From: Antedon bifida
Taxonomy: Eukaryota > Echinodermata > Crinoidea > Comatulida > Antedonidae
Reading direction: 5' to 3'
DNA length: 64,000 bases
Assembly: GCA_963402885.1 (NCBI GenBank)
Contig: OY727100.1
Coordinates: forward strand, 2,604,001 to 2,668,000
Shown: piece by piece, positions 33,701-44,400 of the stretch
Position numbering within the stretch: position 1 is the first letter of the stretch
Layout: each line of letters starts with the position of its first letter
The notes under the pieces: model-generated
What the model saw: only the letters and a program-made list of their open reading frames with translations
Database searches by the model: none
Told to the model about the DNA's origin: nothing
Program-made: the position numbers and the translations under genes

Positions 33701-36117
33701 TGATCCCACCCGACTTTCCGTTCCACGATCTAATTGCAAAGCTGGTGACAATGCTTTTTCTGTCACCGATCCGCAGATCAGAAACGTGCTACCTGTCGAT
33801 TTTGAGATGAGCGAATTCGGCACCTCTATTTAAACGTTAACTTTTCTTTTTTATTAATTACTAGTATTGTTAGGCTCTCATGCTCTTTGAAGGGCGCCAT
33901 ATAAAAACTTTATAGAATAGAATAGCATAAGAAATGACACATTTTTGGGTTTTTTTTGTTTATTTAGTTGAGTGATGTTGGTCTGTCCAGAACCTGGAAA
34001 TCTGCAAGTAAAAGTTTACCTAAAATTGCTAAACAGAAGATGTACTACGCTCCAGAATTGCTCGAAGATTTTAAAGCATTTGACACTAAGTGTGAAATCT
34101 ATTGGTAAGTAACACATCCATTAGTAGTATTAAGCTCTGTCTACACTATCAAACTAGTTTGACAAAAAAGTGCGAAGTGCCCAAATATGGTAGTGATGTG
34201 CTTAAATATGGTAGTGATATGACATCATCATGTCCATTAGGCACATCGAAGTTTGATAGTGTAGGCAGAGCTTTAGTGTTTCTCAATGTGATTATACCAA
34301 CAAAACTCTTTCTCTGTTAACTGTTGTTTGATATGCCATAGTTTTCTTCTTTACAGCTTTGGAATAGTGTTGTGGGAAATATTTACTGGATTGCAGCCAT
34401 ATGAAGGTAGGCTAGTAGTAATTCAGTACAATATTACAGTAGTAAATTCATTGTAAATGTTATCCTATCAGGAATACTACCTGCATGTACCATGTTACTA
34501 CAGAGAGTATTGACTAATCACAAACAGTCTTCAGTCGCATCTATAGAGGGCGAATAACAAAATGTCCAATGTTTAGTTTGACTCTTACTTTTTTCGTAGA
34601 TGGTAAAGACATGATGAGAAAAAAATATGAGATTCCAGATGAGCTGCCTAAAACAACTGGTGATTTGATCTCACGTTGCCTGAAGAGTGATGCAATGTTA
34701 AGACCAAATATAAGTGGTATGTGATCTTGTATTTGAAGAATGCTAATTAGATGAAATACTTCACTCTTGTAAAATTAACAGATATTTTTAAGCTTTCTAC
34801 TACCTACAATCTAGACATTACTCTTAAAGCTCTGTCTACACTATCAAACTTCATGTGGCAAAAAAATATGGTGTGCCCATGGACATGATAATGTCATATC
34901 AATACCATATTTGGTCAAATCACTACCATATTTGGGCATATCACTACCATATTTGGTCTCCAAGTGGTAAAATCATACTTGGAAGTAGTAGACCTGTAGC
35001 TCGGTTAATGTGCTTGCCTTCCAATCCCAGGGTTCAGAGTTCAATCTGACCTAGTGTCAGGTTTGTAACTCACGACTCTCTTTCAACTACACTCCCTAAG
35101 CCTCAAACAGACTTATAAGTTATAAAATAGTTTATCCGTCCTGTAATTGGTGAGTTACTCACTGTTGGATAAGTATGAAATATAAAAAATAAATTAATTA
35201 AAAAAAGAAAAGCTCTGTTCTGAAATGGAGTCAAATAACATACACTCTTGTATTCATACTGTATTTTCTGTACCACATAGAATTACTATATGCATCCATG
35301 TAAATCTACCTTAATTTATTTCAATGAACAGGTAATTAGTAATTATTTCATTAATCTATTAATTAATTGTCTAACCAAAAACGTCATTTATCTCATATAC
35401 TGTAATATTTGTGGCAAACAGTACGTCGGAGAAACAAAAAACACTCTCCGCATGAGAATGACACAACATAGATCAGCTATCAAAACATTAAAGCTTGATC
35501 AACCTGTAGCCGAACATTTTAATTCAGCTGGTCACTCGATTGCAAATTTCAGAGTTATTGCAATAGACCACGATGTCAAATGGAGCGACAAAACTCGCAA
35601 AGACAAAGAAAACCACTGGGAATTACTACTTAAAACCACAAAACCTTTTGGACTTAACATTAGGAACATACTCCCAGATCGGTAAAATTATTCCATTGAC
35701 AAAATTGTTTATATCTCTACCAAGCTACCTTCTTTGTTTTCTACTCTTATTCAGTCTCCACCCACTATTCAACACGCTGTTTCTATTGTTATATTTCTTT
35801 TATTCCTGTCCACCCAGGCAGCACTTGCCAACTCATATGCTATGACTTTATCCAAATTCCCTCACTTGCACTGATGAAGGGCTAGTGTTGCCCGAAAGCT
35901 CTGCTAACTTTTCTGGCTGTTTACTTTATCGTTTTGATTTAGCTTTTCGCTTTTTTTTTTTGTATCTCCATTGAGATCCAGCCACTGATACCCACAGCAT
36001 TGTCATTTTTTTCAGTAATTTGCCTTTGGATTAATCTATTAATTATATATATATATTACAGAAATTGTTGACGACCTTAGAAAAATGCTAGATGAAGAGA
36101 ACTGTCAATTGGAATAA
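30705..36117 (+). CDS. MLKL-like pseudokinase A (4HB-brace-pseudokinase)
   Basis: Nine coding exons join in phase: 30705-31170, 31800-31838, 32056-32212, 32335-32444, 32918-33123, 33968-34104, 34357-34406, 34600-34716, 36062-36117; 445 aa (vertebrate MLKL is about 470). Residues 1-155 form an all-helical domain like the MLKL four-helix bundle (MTMGIISAVFSVAEKCYDIA to GLVPGLSLILQLEQRKEY). Residues 156-180 resemble the brace. A kinase-like domain follows with VAIKKL (Lys 219), HRVITSSKFLVN (309-320, catalytic Asp and Asn both replaced), SDVGLS (DFG changed to DVG), APE (354-356) and FGIVLWEIFTGLQPYE. In vertebrates MLKL is the membrane-permeabilising effector of necroptosis; that role here is inferred. 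Compared with copy B it has lost two residues of the Gly-rich loop. The ATG follows a 5'UTR acceptor at 30690. Introns contain MITEs, a SINE, a CR1-like tail and a Penelope-like fragment. Confidence 0.85.
31253..31487 (+). mobile_element. Retroelement/SINE insertion, copy A only
   Basis: Interrupts the AAGTA|CTTGGGTAAA context that is intact in unit B (~38980); AAGTA is repeated at the right end. It contains TTTATATAGCGCCTAATG, an A-run and a GC-rich segment with CCGGACTCGGGCGCC. No frame is seen. Confidence 0.65.
31560..31705. mobile_element. GGTTCCCACTAG-related MITE, MLKL-A intron 1
   Basis: TTGACCAATCACAATCTGAC and GTTCCTATTGGGTACCAAGC are diverged family motifs. The same insertion is at 39050-39195 in unit B, so it predates the duplication. 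Confidence 0.6.
33640..33930 (+). pseudogene. Non-LTR retrotransposon 3' end, copy A only
   Basis: Reads SAGDNAFSVTDPQIRNVLP, then GGGCGCCATATAAAAAC and a TAGAATAGAATA tail. This matches the usual C-terminus (GxRAFSxxxPxxWNxLP) and 3' tail of CR1/Jockey-group elements. Absent from the corresponding intron in unit B. Confidence 0.6.
34131..34275. mobile_element. AGCTCTGTCTACAC MITE, copy A only
   Basis: Inserted 27 bp after exon 6 of MLKL-A. Unit B lacks it, so it moved after the duplication or was lost there. Confidence 0.8.
34826..34958. mobile_element. AGCTCTGTCTACAC MITE, shared by both units
   Basis: Left end intact, right arm missing. The same truncation is at 44089-44200 in unit B, so it predates the duplication. 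Confidence 0.75.
34975..35195 (+). mobile_element. tRNA-derived SINE, unit A
   Basis: Box A-like TGTAGCTCGGTTAATGTGCT and box B-like GGGTTCAGAGTTCAATCT, then CAACTACACTCC and an A-rich tail. Relatives are at 43370-43582, 44215-44455 and 50876-51060. Confidence 0.65.
35340..36040 (+). mobile_element. 5'-truncated Penelope-like element with GIY-YIG domain
   Basis: An open segment (about 35362-35685) encodes NVIYLIYCNICGKQYVGETK, then LRMRMTQHR and AEHF, the GIY-YIG endonuclease domain found at the C-terminus of Penelope-like elements. The reverse transcriptase part is missing. The 3' region contains CTGATGAAGGGC..GCCCGAAA and ends TTTGCCTTTGG. ATTAATCTATTAATTA is duplicated on both sides (~35350 and ~36030), a 16-bp target duplication. 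It lies in the last intron of MLKL-A, in sense orientation. Confidence 0.75.
35871..35897 (+). ncRNA. Hammerhead-ribozyme-like core in the Penelope-like tail
   Basis: CTGATGA (35871-35877), GGGC (35879-35882) paired with GCCC (35890-35893) around a 7-nt loop, then GAAA (35894-35897). Penelope-like elements are known to carry hammerhead motifs. One extra A between CTGATGA and stem II departs from the consensus, and the partner strands of stems I and III are weak, so activity is doubtful. Confidence 0.35.
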
Positions 36118-36240
36118 AATTACTGAGACCACCAGGACACGTAGTGGACATCGTGATACGGGAGTATAAGTGGACATCCTGATACGGGACTAGTGGACAT
36201 CCTGATACGGGAAAAGTGGACATCCTGAATTTACAGCAAT
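36118..36240. repeat. ~20-24-bp minisatellite in the MLKL-A 3' region
   Basis: Three to four units of GTGGACATCCTGATACGGGA directly after the stop codon. Unit B has about eight (44965-45155). Confidence 0.8.
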
Positions 36241-36379
36241 GTTTTTTGTATGCATTTTAGTAGAATATAAGGACAGCTAAAATTACTAGTTAAGCTTTTA
36301 TCATGTAAATATTGCATTTTTACTACTAATTTCTTCTTCAGCTTGTTTTAAAATAATATTTTACTTAAATGATTTTTAA

Positions 36380-36600
36380 TTTAATGGTACTTAAATTAAA
36401 TGTTGCTCAAAATTAATTAATTGGTTACTACATTTATTGATGCTTAAATTAATTGGTAATGGTGGTTAAATTAATTAATGTTTAAAATGTATTGATGCTT
36501 TAATTTATTGATACAGTACTTAGATTTACAGTAATGCTTAAATTAAATGATGCTTGATGATTAATTAATGTTTAAATTAAATGATAAGTACTGCTACTTA
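36380..36600. repeat. TTAAATTAA-rich degenerate array, unit A
   Basis: Blocks such as GATGCTTAAATTAATTGG repeat with a period near 20 bp; the matching region of unit B (45320-45570) has more units. Confidence 0.6.
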
Positions 36601-36854
36601 CACTGTTGAGTCATGAAAATGATGATGACAGATATTAAATTATATTTAATATTAATTGAAGACCTTCACACCTTTTTGTCACACTTGAAATGGCCAAATA
36701 CATAAAACCATAGTATTTTAGTAACTATATACCCTATTCATTCACAGAAAAAAAACATACTACTGTACACACAAAATACTTAGCTTAGCCCCATGCTGTG
36801 ATATTTGGGATAAATCTGATTTACCAGGCCATATAAAATGTTTTTTACTTACAG

Positions 36855-36974
36855 AAAGACATAGAGTTTTCACTAGCTAAGCGTCTAGAGGATGTCTTAC
36901 AACAGGCTTTTGAAGGGGGATTTCCCTCGTTAAAAGAGGCTACAGCTACTATCTCTCAAAACAGTAAACTTTAA
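36855..36974 (+). pseudogene. Duplicate of the LONP2 terminal exon
   Basis: Read side by side, all 120 coding bases match LONP2 exon 17 (24956-25075), including the TTTTACTTACAG acceptor, the C-terminal SKL codons and the stop. The flanking 3' sequence is visibly diverged. The other 16 LONP2 exons are not duplicated, so alone it is a fragment. It could act as an alternative last exon for LONP2 or for read-through from MLKL-A. Confidence 0.85.
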
Positions 36975-37719
36975 ACTCTCTGTGAGATCGCAAATTAGTC
37001 AAGTATTATTTGAAAAGATAAATTTAAAACAATAAACGTGAAACCCAGATTAAAGAGGTCATAAATCAAGTATTATTTGAAAAGAAAAATTTATGCTGAA
37101 TCAATAACTAAAGGAAAAAATATATATATATAGGCCATAAACAGAAAAAAATGGAAACAAATTGTGGAAAGCGTAATGTTGGAAGACGGAAAATGTTAAC
37201 AACAAACCAATCAGATGATGGGAAATTATGTATAGTATAGTTACTGTGTATAATAAAACAATATATGCCAGTAGGCAGCTGAACAAGTGATTAAATTCTA
37301 TCTTTCTTGTGGAAGATATTTAATACAGGGGGAAATATTCTTTTAAAGCGGTGTAGGGTGGATATGTAAATGTATAAACGGTGAACAGGTGATCCTTGGC
37401 TGCAGTAACACATGAATAGAACACTTGTTACAAAAAAGTCTTATTACAATTAGTTTAATAACAGTTTAATAATACTAATAATAAATAATAACACTCCATC
37501 AAAGTTAAGTATTGTACTTTTTGCTTTTTAGTTTTTAGTTTCTTTTTGTACAATTCGTTTCCTTTCATTTAAATGTTTTTTCTTTTATTTTCTCTTTATA
37601 CTTTTATTTAGCCTTCTGGCTAACTTAATGTATGTAATGTATGTAAGAACGCACCGTCCAGAAGAACGTGTGCCGCCGATTTAAAGGCGTATGTTCAATA
37701 AAGTTATATATTATTCCTT

Positions 37720-37944
37720 ATTTACACGGAAGTGCTGCCTATTGGCCAAAAATGATCATGGGCAGAGTAGATAATAATAACGTGACGTCATGGTAGTTTA
37801 GGGAAATTCCCATTTTGTTGCATATTTTTTTTGTCTTGCCGCACTCGCCGCTCAAACACTTTTGGTTTCGTTTTGAGAGCGTGTACACGGAAGAAGCAAA
37901 AATATCTTTAGTTATAAGGTTGCATTTATCTTGTTAACTTGAAG
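37720..37944 (+). promoter_or_regulatory. Promoter and 5'UTR exon of MLKL-like gene B
   Basis: Counterpart of 25850-26088: CTATTGGCC, TGACGTCA (37783-37790), GGGAAATTCCC (37801-37811), TTTCGTTTT (37866-37874) and the 5'UTR donor GAAG|GTAGGT at 37944, expected to join the acceptor at 38450. Confidence 0.6.
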
Positions 37945-38009
37945 GTAGGTAGTAATATATCAATGGTAGTACGTAAAATCTCATTTATATAACCTGGCCG
38001 CCCGCCATT

Positions 38010-38090
38010 CCAAGGCCTTTCGTAGGCCTATACTAGGCCCTAGCTAGTACGTAGTAGTGTAGTAGCCCAGCCAGCTAGGCCTAGTAGTTC
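38010..38090. repeat. AGGCCT palindrome cluster
   Basis: AAGGCCTTTCGTAGGCCTAT, CTAGGCCCTAGCTAG and GCTAGGCCTAGTAG in the first intron of MLKL-B. Confidence 0.6.
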
Positions 38091-38461
38091 ATATAAATGT
38101 TACACGGTCCTCACTAATAATTTTTGGCCGGTGCACTATGTGGATGGTGGATAAGAAAGCCTGAAGTGTCCTGCCTTCCACATAGGAAGGCAAGGGGTAG
38201 GGACTCCGTAAGAAATTCAGTGAGGGTGGAGCTGCATGGGATGAAATGAGGCAGAAAATGATGATAGTATCTGTTAGTCTTTCATCATATCTTCATATAC
38301 AGTACTTAAACCCTAAGCCTAATACTGTTAAAGAAAAATTGGTAAAAATGTAGTAAGTTTTCGTAATTTTATAAGTTTAAAGAAAAAAGAGCTTTTATTT
38401 ACATAAGTACTTATTCGCCTGTATAATAATTTGTCTTTTTACCAAAACAGGTCTTGTAAAA

Positions 38462-41400
38462 ATGACGTTGGAAATCATTTCAGCCGTTTTCAGTGTTGCC
38501 GAAAAATGTTACGATATTGTGCATGAAGTCAAATCATTTAAAACGGCAGCAAAACATTTAGAAGATAGAATCAAGTTATTATTGAAACCAATAGATATGG
38601 TGAAAGAGGATGATTCCATGCTCAAGGAGGCTGAAGTGTCTGAAAACTACCAACGTTTCTTAAAGGCTTTAAAGCAACTAGAAAAACACATAACAGATAT
38701 TATGAAATTCCTTCAAACCTTACAAAAAACCACATTAATTCAGAAAGTGTATAAGAAAGGGGATATTACAGACAAGTTTAATGATTTTAATGAAATACTT
38801 GATGGCCTAGTTCCGGGATTGGCGTTAATTTTACAACTCGAGCAGCGCAAAGAGTACACAGATCAAATGTCCAGATTTGAGGATGGCCAGCAAGCGGTTA
38901 AAGATGATATTGCGAACATGGGTAAATTTTCAAATGGATATTTAAAAATAAATGTTAAATTTTTTGATAAACCAGTTGCCAAGTACTTGGGTAAATTTGA
39001 TATCACTTTTAATTTCATTTGTAGATGAACTCCCAATATCAATTCTGTTGATAGATATGTAGACGCAATGCACATCGTAGGCACAATGCAATTGAATTGA
39101 CCAATCACAATCTGACAGTTTATCCATCGTGTTGTGATTCGTCAAATTACATGTATTGAGTTTCTCTCCTTTCGTTCCTATTGGGTACCAAGCTTTTAAT
39201 AGGTTCAAAGAATTTTCTGAAATTGTACGTATTGTTTTCATTCATTCTTTCATCATACAGTCAATCTTCAATGGATTTCTTTTTTATTTCAGCAAAAGAT
39301 CTCAAGGAAATCTTGGAAACAATGCAAGAATGTAAATAAAACATAAGTACTTTCTTTCCTTTTATGAATGTTATGTTCAAATTTTTTTTTATTACCGTGA
39401 TTTTACAATTTTTTAAAATTTTATAATTATTGAAAGCTTTTAAAAGATTCAACAAGCATAAAATACTAATAACTATAGTATCTATTATTTAATATCTGCA
39501 TTTTTATTGTTTTTTACTGAATTTAATAGATGAATTGTTTCCTCAGATCACAAGAATTTACCAGGTAAAAGTCGTGTCCCGCAAACATTACAAGAAATCA
39601 AGATGAACGACTTTGATGCTATGACGCCCAGTGATGTTCAGGGCACATTTGGAACACTCTATCTTGCTAGCTATAAGCCGTTTGATGCAAAGGTCGCTAT
39701 CAAAAAATTGTAAGTTCTGAATTGAGCCTAATGTCTGCATTGTGAAATTTGAAATGTAGGTGGGTGGGGCCCTGGTCAGCCTAAAGTAATAAATATCCTT
39801 GGTTGACGGTTCCTTTGACAAGATCGCCTAAAATTATACTTATTATTGTATATTCAGGAATAGCCGCTCCATAATCTCTTTGCTTTTCTTCTTTATATCT
39901 ATATTTTATATTTTTAAATTTACACGCCGAGAATGTTAAAGAGTCGCTATCCAATCGAGTTCGAACAATACCATGAAAGCCCCAGTGGTCTAATGGTTAG
40001 GACATCTGCATATCAAGCAGGCGGTCCGAGTTCGAGTCTCGGTTGGGGAGACTTTTTCTCATTCTCACAGATTTCCTTATCTTTATCGTTTCAAATTAAT
40101 TAATTAAAATTTCAGTATATCACCGGGCGGTTTAGAATTAATGTTCTTTGCCTGAATTGTTTATATATATATTATTAATATTATAATCATAACAATAAAT
40201 ATTAAAAAAATATATATAAAATAATAATTATCGCGTAATATACAGTCTAGGATAATTAATTGATATACAAAATCATTATACCCAACTACTATCTTCATCT
40301 CCTTATGCGGGACATCATTTGAATAATAGAACAAATCACACATCTACACATAATCAAACATCGTATACTCTATCTCTAACAATATTTCAATCTTCTATCG
40401 ACTAAAGACGAAGTATAGTCGTTATCTCGGGACTGTTCTGTGGTCACCACCAGATGTGACCCTTAGGGGAGAAGAATGTTGTTGAAAAGGTGTAACATCT
40501 AAGTCCACAGCACTCTGATCTTCATGAAATAGTGCTATATATATACATTACATTCATTTTAGGCCTGATGGTGATGATAAAGTTAGAACAAGTCTAAAAG
40601 AAGAAGCCAGCAAGCTAAAAACATTTGAGTCGCCCTACATAGTAAAGCTCTGGGGCATTTGTATTGAAGGAGGTAAGTACAGAATTTAATAATTATATTG
40701 TATTTTACTTTGTAGGATTTTTAGTATTACTACTGTATGGCTTTTAGTAAAATAATAGGAAGGAATGTCACTGTTATTGACGCAGTTTACAGGGGCGATG
40801 TTATTAGCCAAGTTAAGAAAATAATGGAAGATAACTCACATCTGTTGAATGATAAATATGTTTTTTTTTTTGTCTTGTGTGGGTTCGTCCCACTTTTATT
40901 ATCATACTCAGTATTATAAATATTATATTTTTAAGCATATTTTTTCCTCTTGTTTATATGTTACAACATTAAAATAAATATATAAATATGTTGTTAATAA
41001 ATCAGGTAGAATTCGTCCTTTAATGTGCAATACCACTCGATGTAGGAAATCATTTGTTTCCAACTCAACATTTCAGTTTGTTTTTTATTCCTTCTGTAAA
41101 CATAACTTTTTGACTAATATAGTTTGAATGTATTGTATTGATATTTTTAATGTTTTATATATTGTATGTGTTTTTAAGCATCAAGGAAAACCAATTTCAT
41201 GTTCGCCTTGTTGTGTTCATGACAATAAAGATTTATCTTATCTTATCTTATATTGAAACTTTAAAAAATGTATCAAAGGTTCTGGGTGATACCAAATCAA
41301 ACTAAAATCAATATTTGGTGTTTTCAAAAAGCAAATCTGGTTTATTCCTCTGCAGATCAGATCAGAGAAAAACGTCCCCATAATGCAGAAAACTTTATAC

Positions 41401-44400
41401 TTATAATTTTGATATAATTATTCGTTGAATGATGTTATTTTAAACTATATTGTTTCAACAAAGATTGTGAACAATTTATATTGTATGCAAATATAAAAAG
41501 TGAACAGAAACATGCACATAACTCATATATAATATAATTTATTATTCAAATGTAATACGGATTACACTTGCTGTTTGGTGTATAAATATTTTTAAAATTT
41601 CATATAACCAACAGATAAAAACATGCTTGTATTTGAGTACATGGAAAAAGGGACATTGCGAAACGTTCTTGATGACCAGCACACTGAATTGTCATTTACG
41701 GACAAACTGCGCATGGCTCTAGATGGCGCTCTTGGCTTATATCGTATTCATCATCTGCAAAAACTTCATAGAGTTATTACATCATCTAAGTTTCTTGTTA
41801 ACAAACATTTCAAAGTCAAGGTAAATATTTATTTATTTTTACACAAAGAGATGATGTAAATCATCCAGCAAAAGCAGCTGATTCTTGTACTGTATCATAT
41901 CTAGAAACAATGTACATCCTGCAGTATCGTGTCTGGAAACAAGAAACATCCTGCAGTCTGCTGACTTCAACAGGCCCATACCATAACACCTAACTCCTAA
42001 ATATTAACTAACCTTCTAAATAATCTCTCCGTAATCGTCCAATCAAATCGGGAATCTATTTGGGTTTATATATAATATCACGTGTTAGGATGAAGATTTC
42101 TGGCAGAAATCATAGCAGTCATGAAATAAAAAATGGCTTTTTATATAGTTGAGCGATGTTGGTCTGTCAAGAACCTGGGAATCTGCAAGTAAAAGTTTAC
42201 CTACAAAAGCTAAACAGAAGATGTACTACGCTCCAGAATTACTGGAAAATTTTAAAGCAAAATTTGACATCAAATGTGAAATCTATTGGTAAGTAACCCA
42301 TCAATTCTATATACAAAAAGCAAAAGAATCCGTATGAGGCTGGTCTAAATCAAAATAAATAAAAAATGTCCATATCTCATAACACTGTACAAATCAGTGG
42401 CAACCAGCGAAAGGACCAATACTGCGCCTTGCTCCAATTCTGACAGTATTAAAGATGTATTGTCCTCCTGAAAAATAATTTTTAACATTTTGTTTGTTGA
42501 ATATGGCATTTTAATGTCACATAACAGTTATCCTCTTTGACCAAAAATTGGATCTAAACAAAATTATTTACCTGAAAAAACTGTAATTTAAAGCAAAAAA
42601 TGGTCAAATTGGCTGCCAGCCAAATGGATTTTTGGTTGAATTTAACCATTTATTATGTTATTTTATAAGTGATTAACTTTATTAAAACTACAAAATAACC
42701 CATTCAAAGTCTGATTTATCTTCATTTGTTATGTTTTTGGGGGACAATACATCTTTTAAAGATGTATTGTCCCCCAAAATCATGAAAAATAAAGATTTTT
42801 AAAATCGGACTTTGAATAGGCCATTTTGCAGTTTTAATGAAGTTGTTCACTTCCATAAGAAAAAAAACGAGGGAAACAAATTATTTCACCTATAAAAAGA
42901 CAAAATAAACAGTTAAATTACCCAAAAACTCATTGTCTTCCAGACAATTTGACCATTTTTTGCTTTAAATTACATTTTTCTCAGGTAAATAAATTTTTTT
43001 CAGACCCAATTTTTTGTGAGAGTGAATAACTATTATGTGACATTAAAATAACATATTCAACAAAAAAATTTAAAAAAATATTTTTTTAGGGGGACAATAT
43101 ATCTTTAAGTGTTCCTCAAACTTAATTACAACAACAAAACTCTCCTCATTAACTGCTGGTTGCTCACTGGGTTTGATATGCCATGGTTTTCTTCTTTACA
43201 GCTTTGGAATTGTGTTGTGGGAAATATTTACTGGATTGCAGCCATACAAAGGTAGGCTTGTACGGTATGAGATTCAGTACAATAATAGAATAGTAAATTC
43301 ATTATTCCTGATGGTCAAATTGTGTCCTGTCAGGAATAATAGGGACTTTTCGATTTGAGTGAATGTGAGTGGAGGTGTGGTTTGGTGGTTATGATGCTTG
43401 GCTACCAATCCAAGGGTCCTGGGTTCAAATCCCGTCGCATGTCAGGTCCATGTAAGGACAAAATTACAACTCCACTCCACTTGTAATAAGACTTGTGTAT
43501 ATGAACCTCTGAAGGTCCCTAATGATCAGCAATTGCTGGATGGATCACCCTCATTAAATATGGTTAAAAAAAAAAAAACCAAGTCCATTTCTACATGGGT
43601 CGTAGTCAACTGTTAGGGCGACGTGCCAGTCGCATGTGCATATCATAAAAATGACGTCATAGGGTAGCAGTCGACATATAGACGTGAAAATCTAAAAGCT
43701 CTATTACCTGTATGTAGTATGTTTTATTGTACTTTTGTAAGCTATTCAGTTGCTTGATGGTTCTCTGCCTTAAATATTTGCCATAAAATGTTTAGTGTTG
43801 ACTTAATGCTATTTGCTGTTATATTCAATGAATACAGTGTTTAGTTTTGACTCATTGCTTTTTCGTAGATGGTACCGAAATGCCAAGAGAAACATTTGAG
43901 ATTCCAGATGAGCTGGCTAAAACAACTGGTGATTTGATCTCGCGTTGCTTGAAAAGTGATGCAATGTTAAGACCAAATATAAGTGGTATGTGATCTTGTA
44001 TTTGAAGAATGCTAAGAAGATGAAATACTTCACTCTTGAAAAACAGATATTATGAAGCTTTCTACTACCTACTTCCATTACTCTTAAAGCTCGGTCTACA
44101 CTATCAAACTTTATGTGGCAAAAAATGTGGTGTGCCCATGGACATGATGATGTCATATCACTACCATATTTGGGCATATCACTGCCACATTTGGTCTCCA
44201 AGTAGTAAAATCATACTTGAAAGTAGTAGAGCTGTAGCTTGGTGGTTAACATGCTTGCCTTCCAATCCCAAGGTCCATGGTTCAATCCTGACTTGGTGAC
44301 AAGGTTGTAACTCACGACTCTTTCAACTCCACTTCCTAAGCCTCAAATGAGACTTAGTTTATAAGCATGATAAATTATAATATAATTTATCCATCCAGTA

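Larger units (their letters stand above)
24947..36838. repeat. Segmental duplication, unit A
   Basis: Contains LONP2 exon 17, the conserved promoter, and MLKL-like gene A. Alignment with unit B starts at the TTTTACTTACAG acceptor and ends at GATTTACCAGGCCATATAAA. About 4.1 kb of the unit is a later foldback insertion. Confidence 0.85.

Noticed and set aside
40385-40520. Possible snRNA-like segment with GGGACTGTTCTGTGGTCACC
   Set aside because: No Sm site, conserved snRNA block or terminator could be made out.
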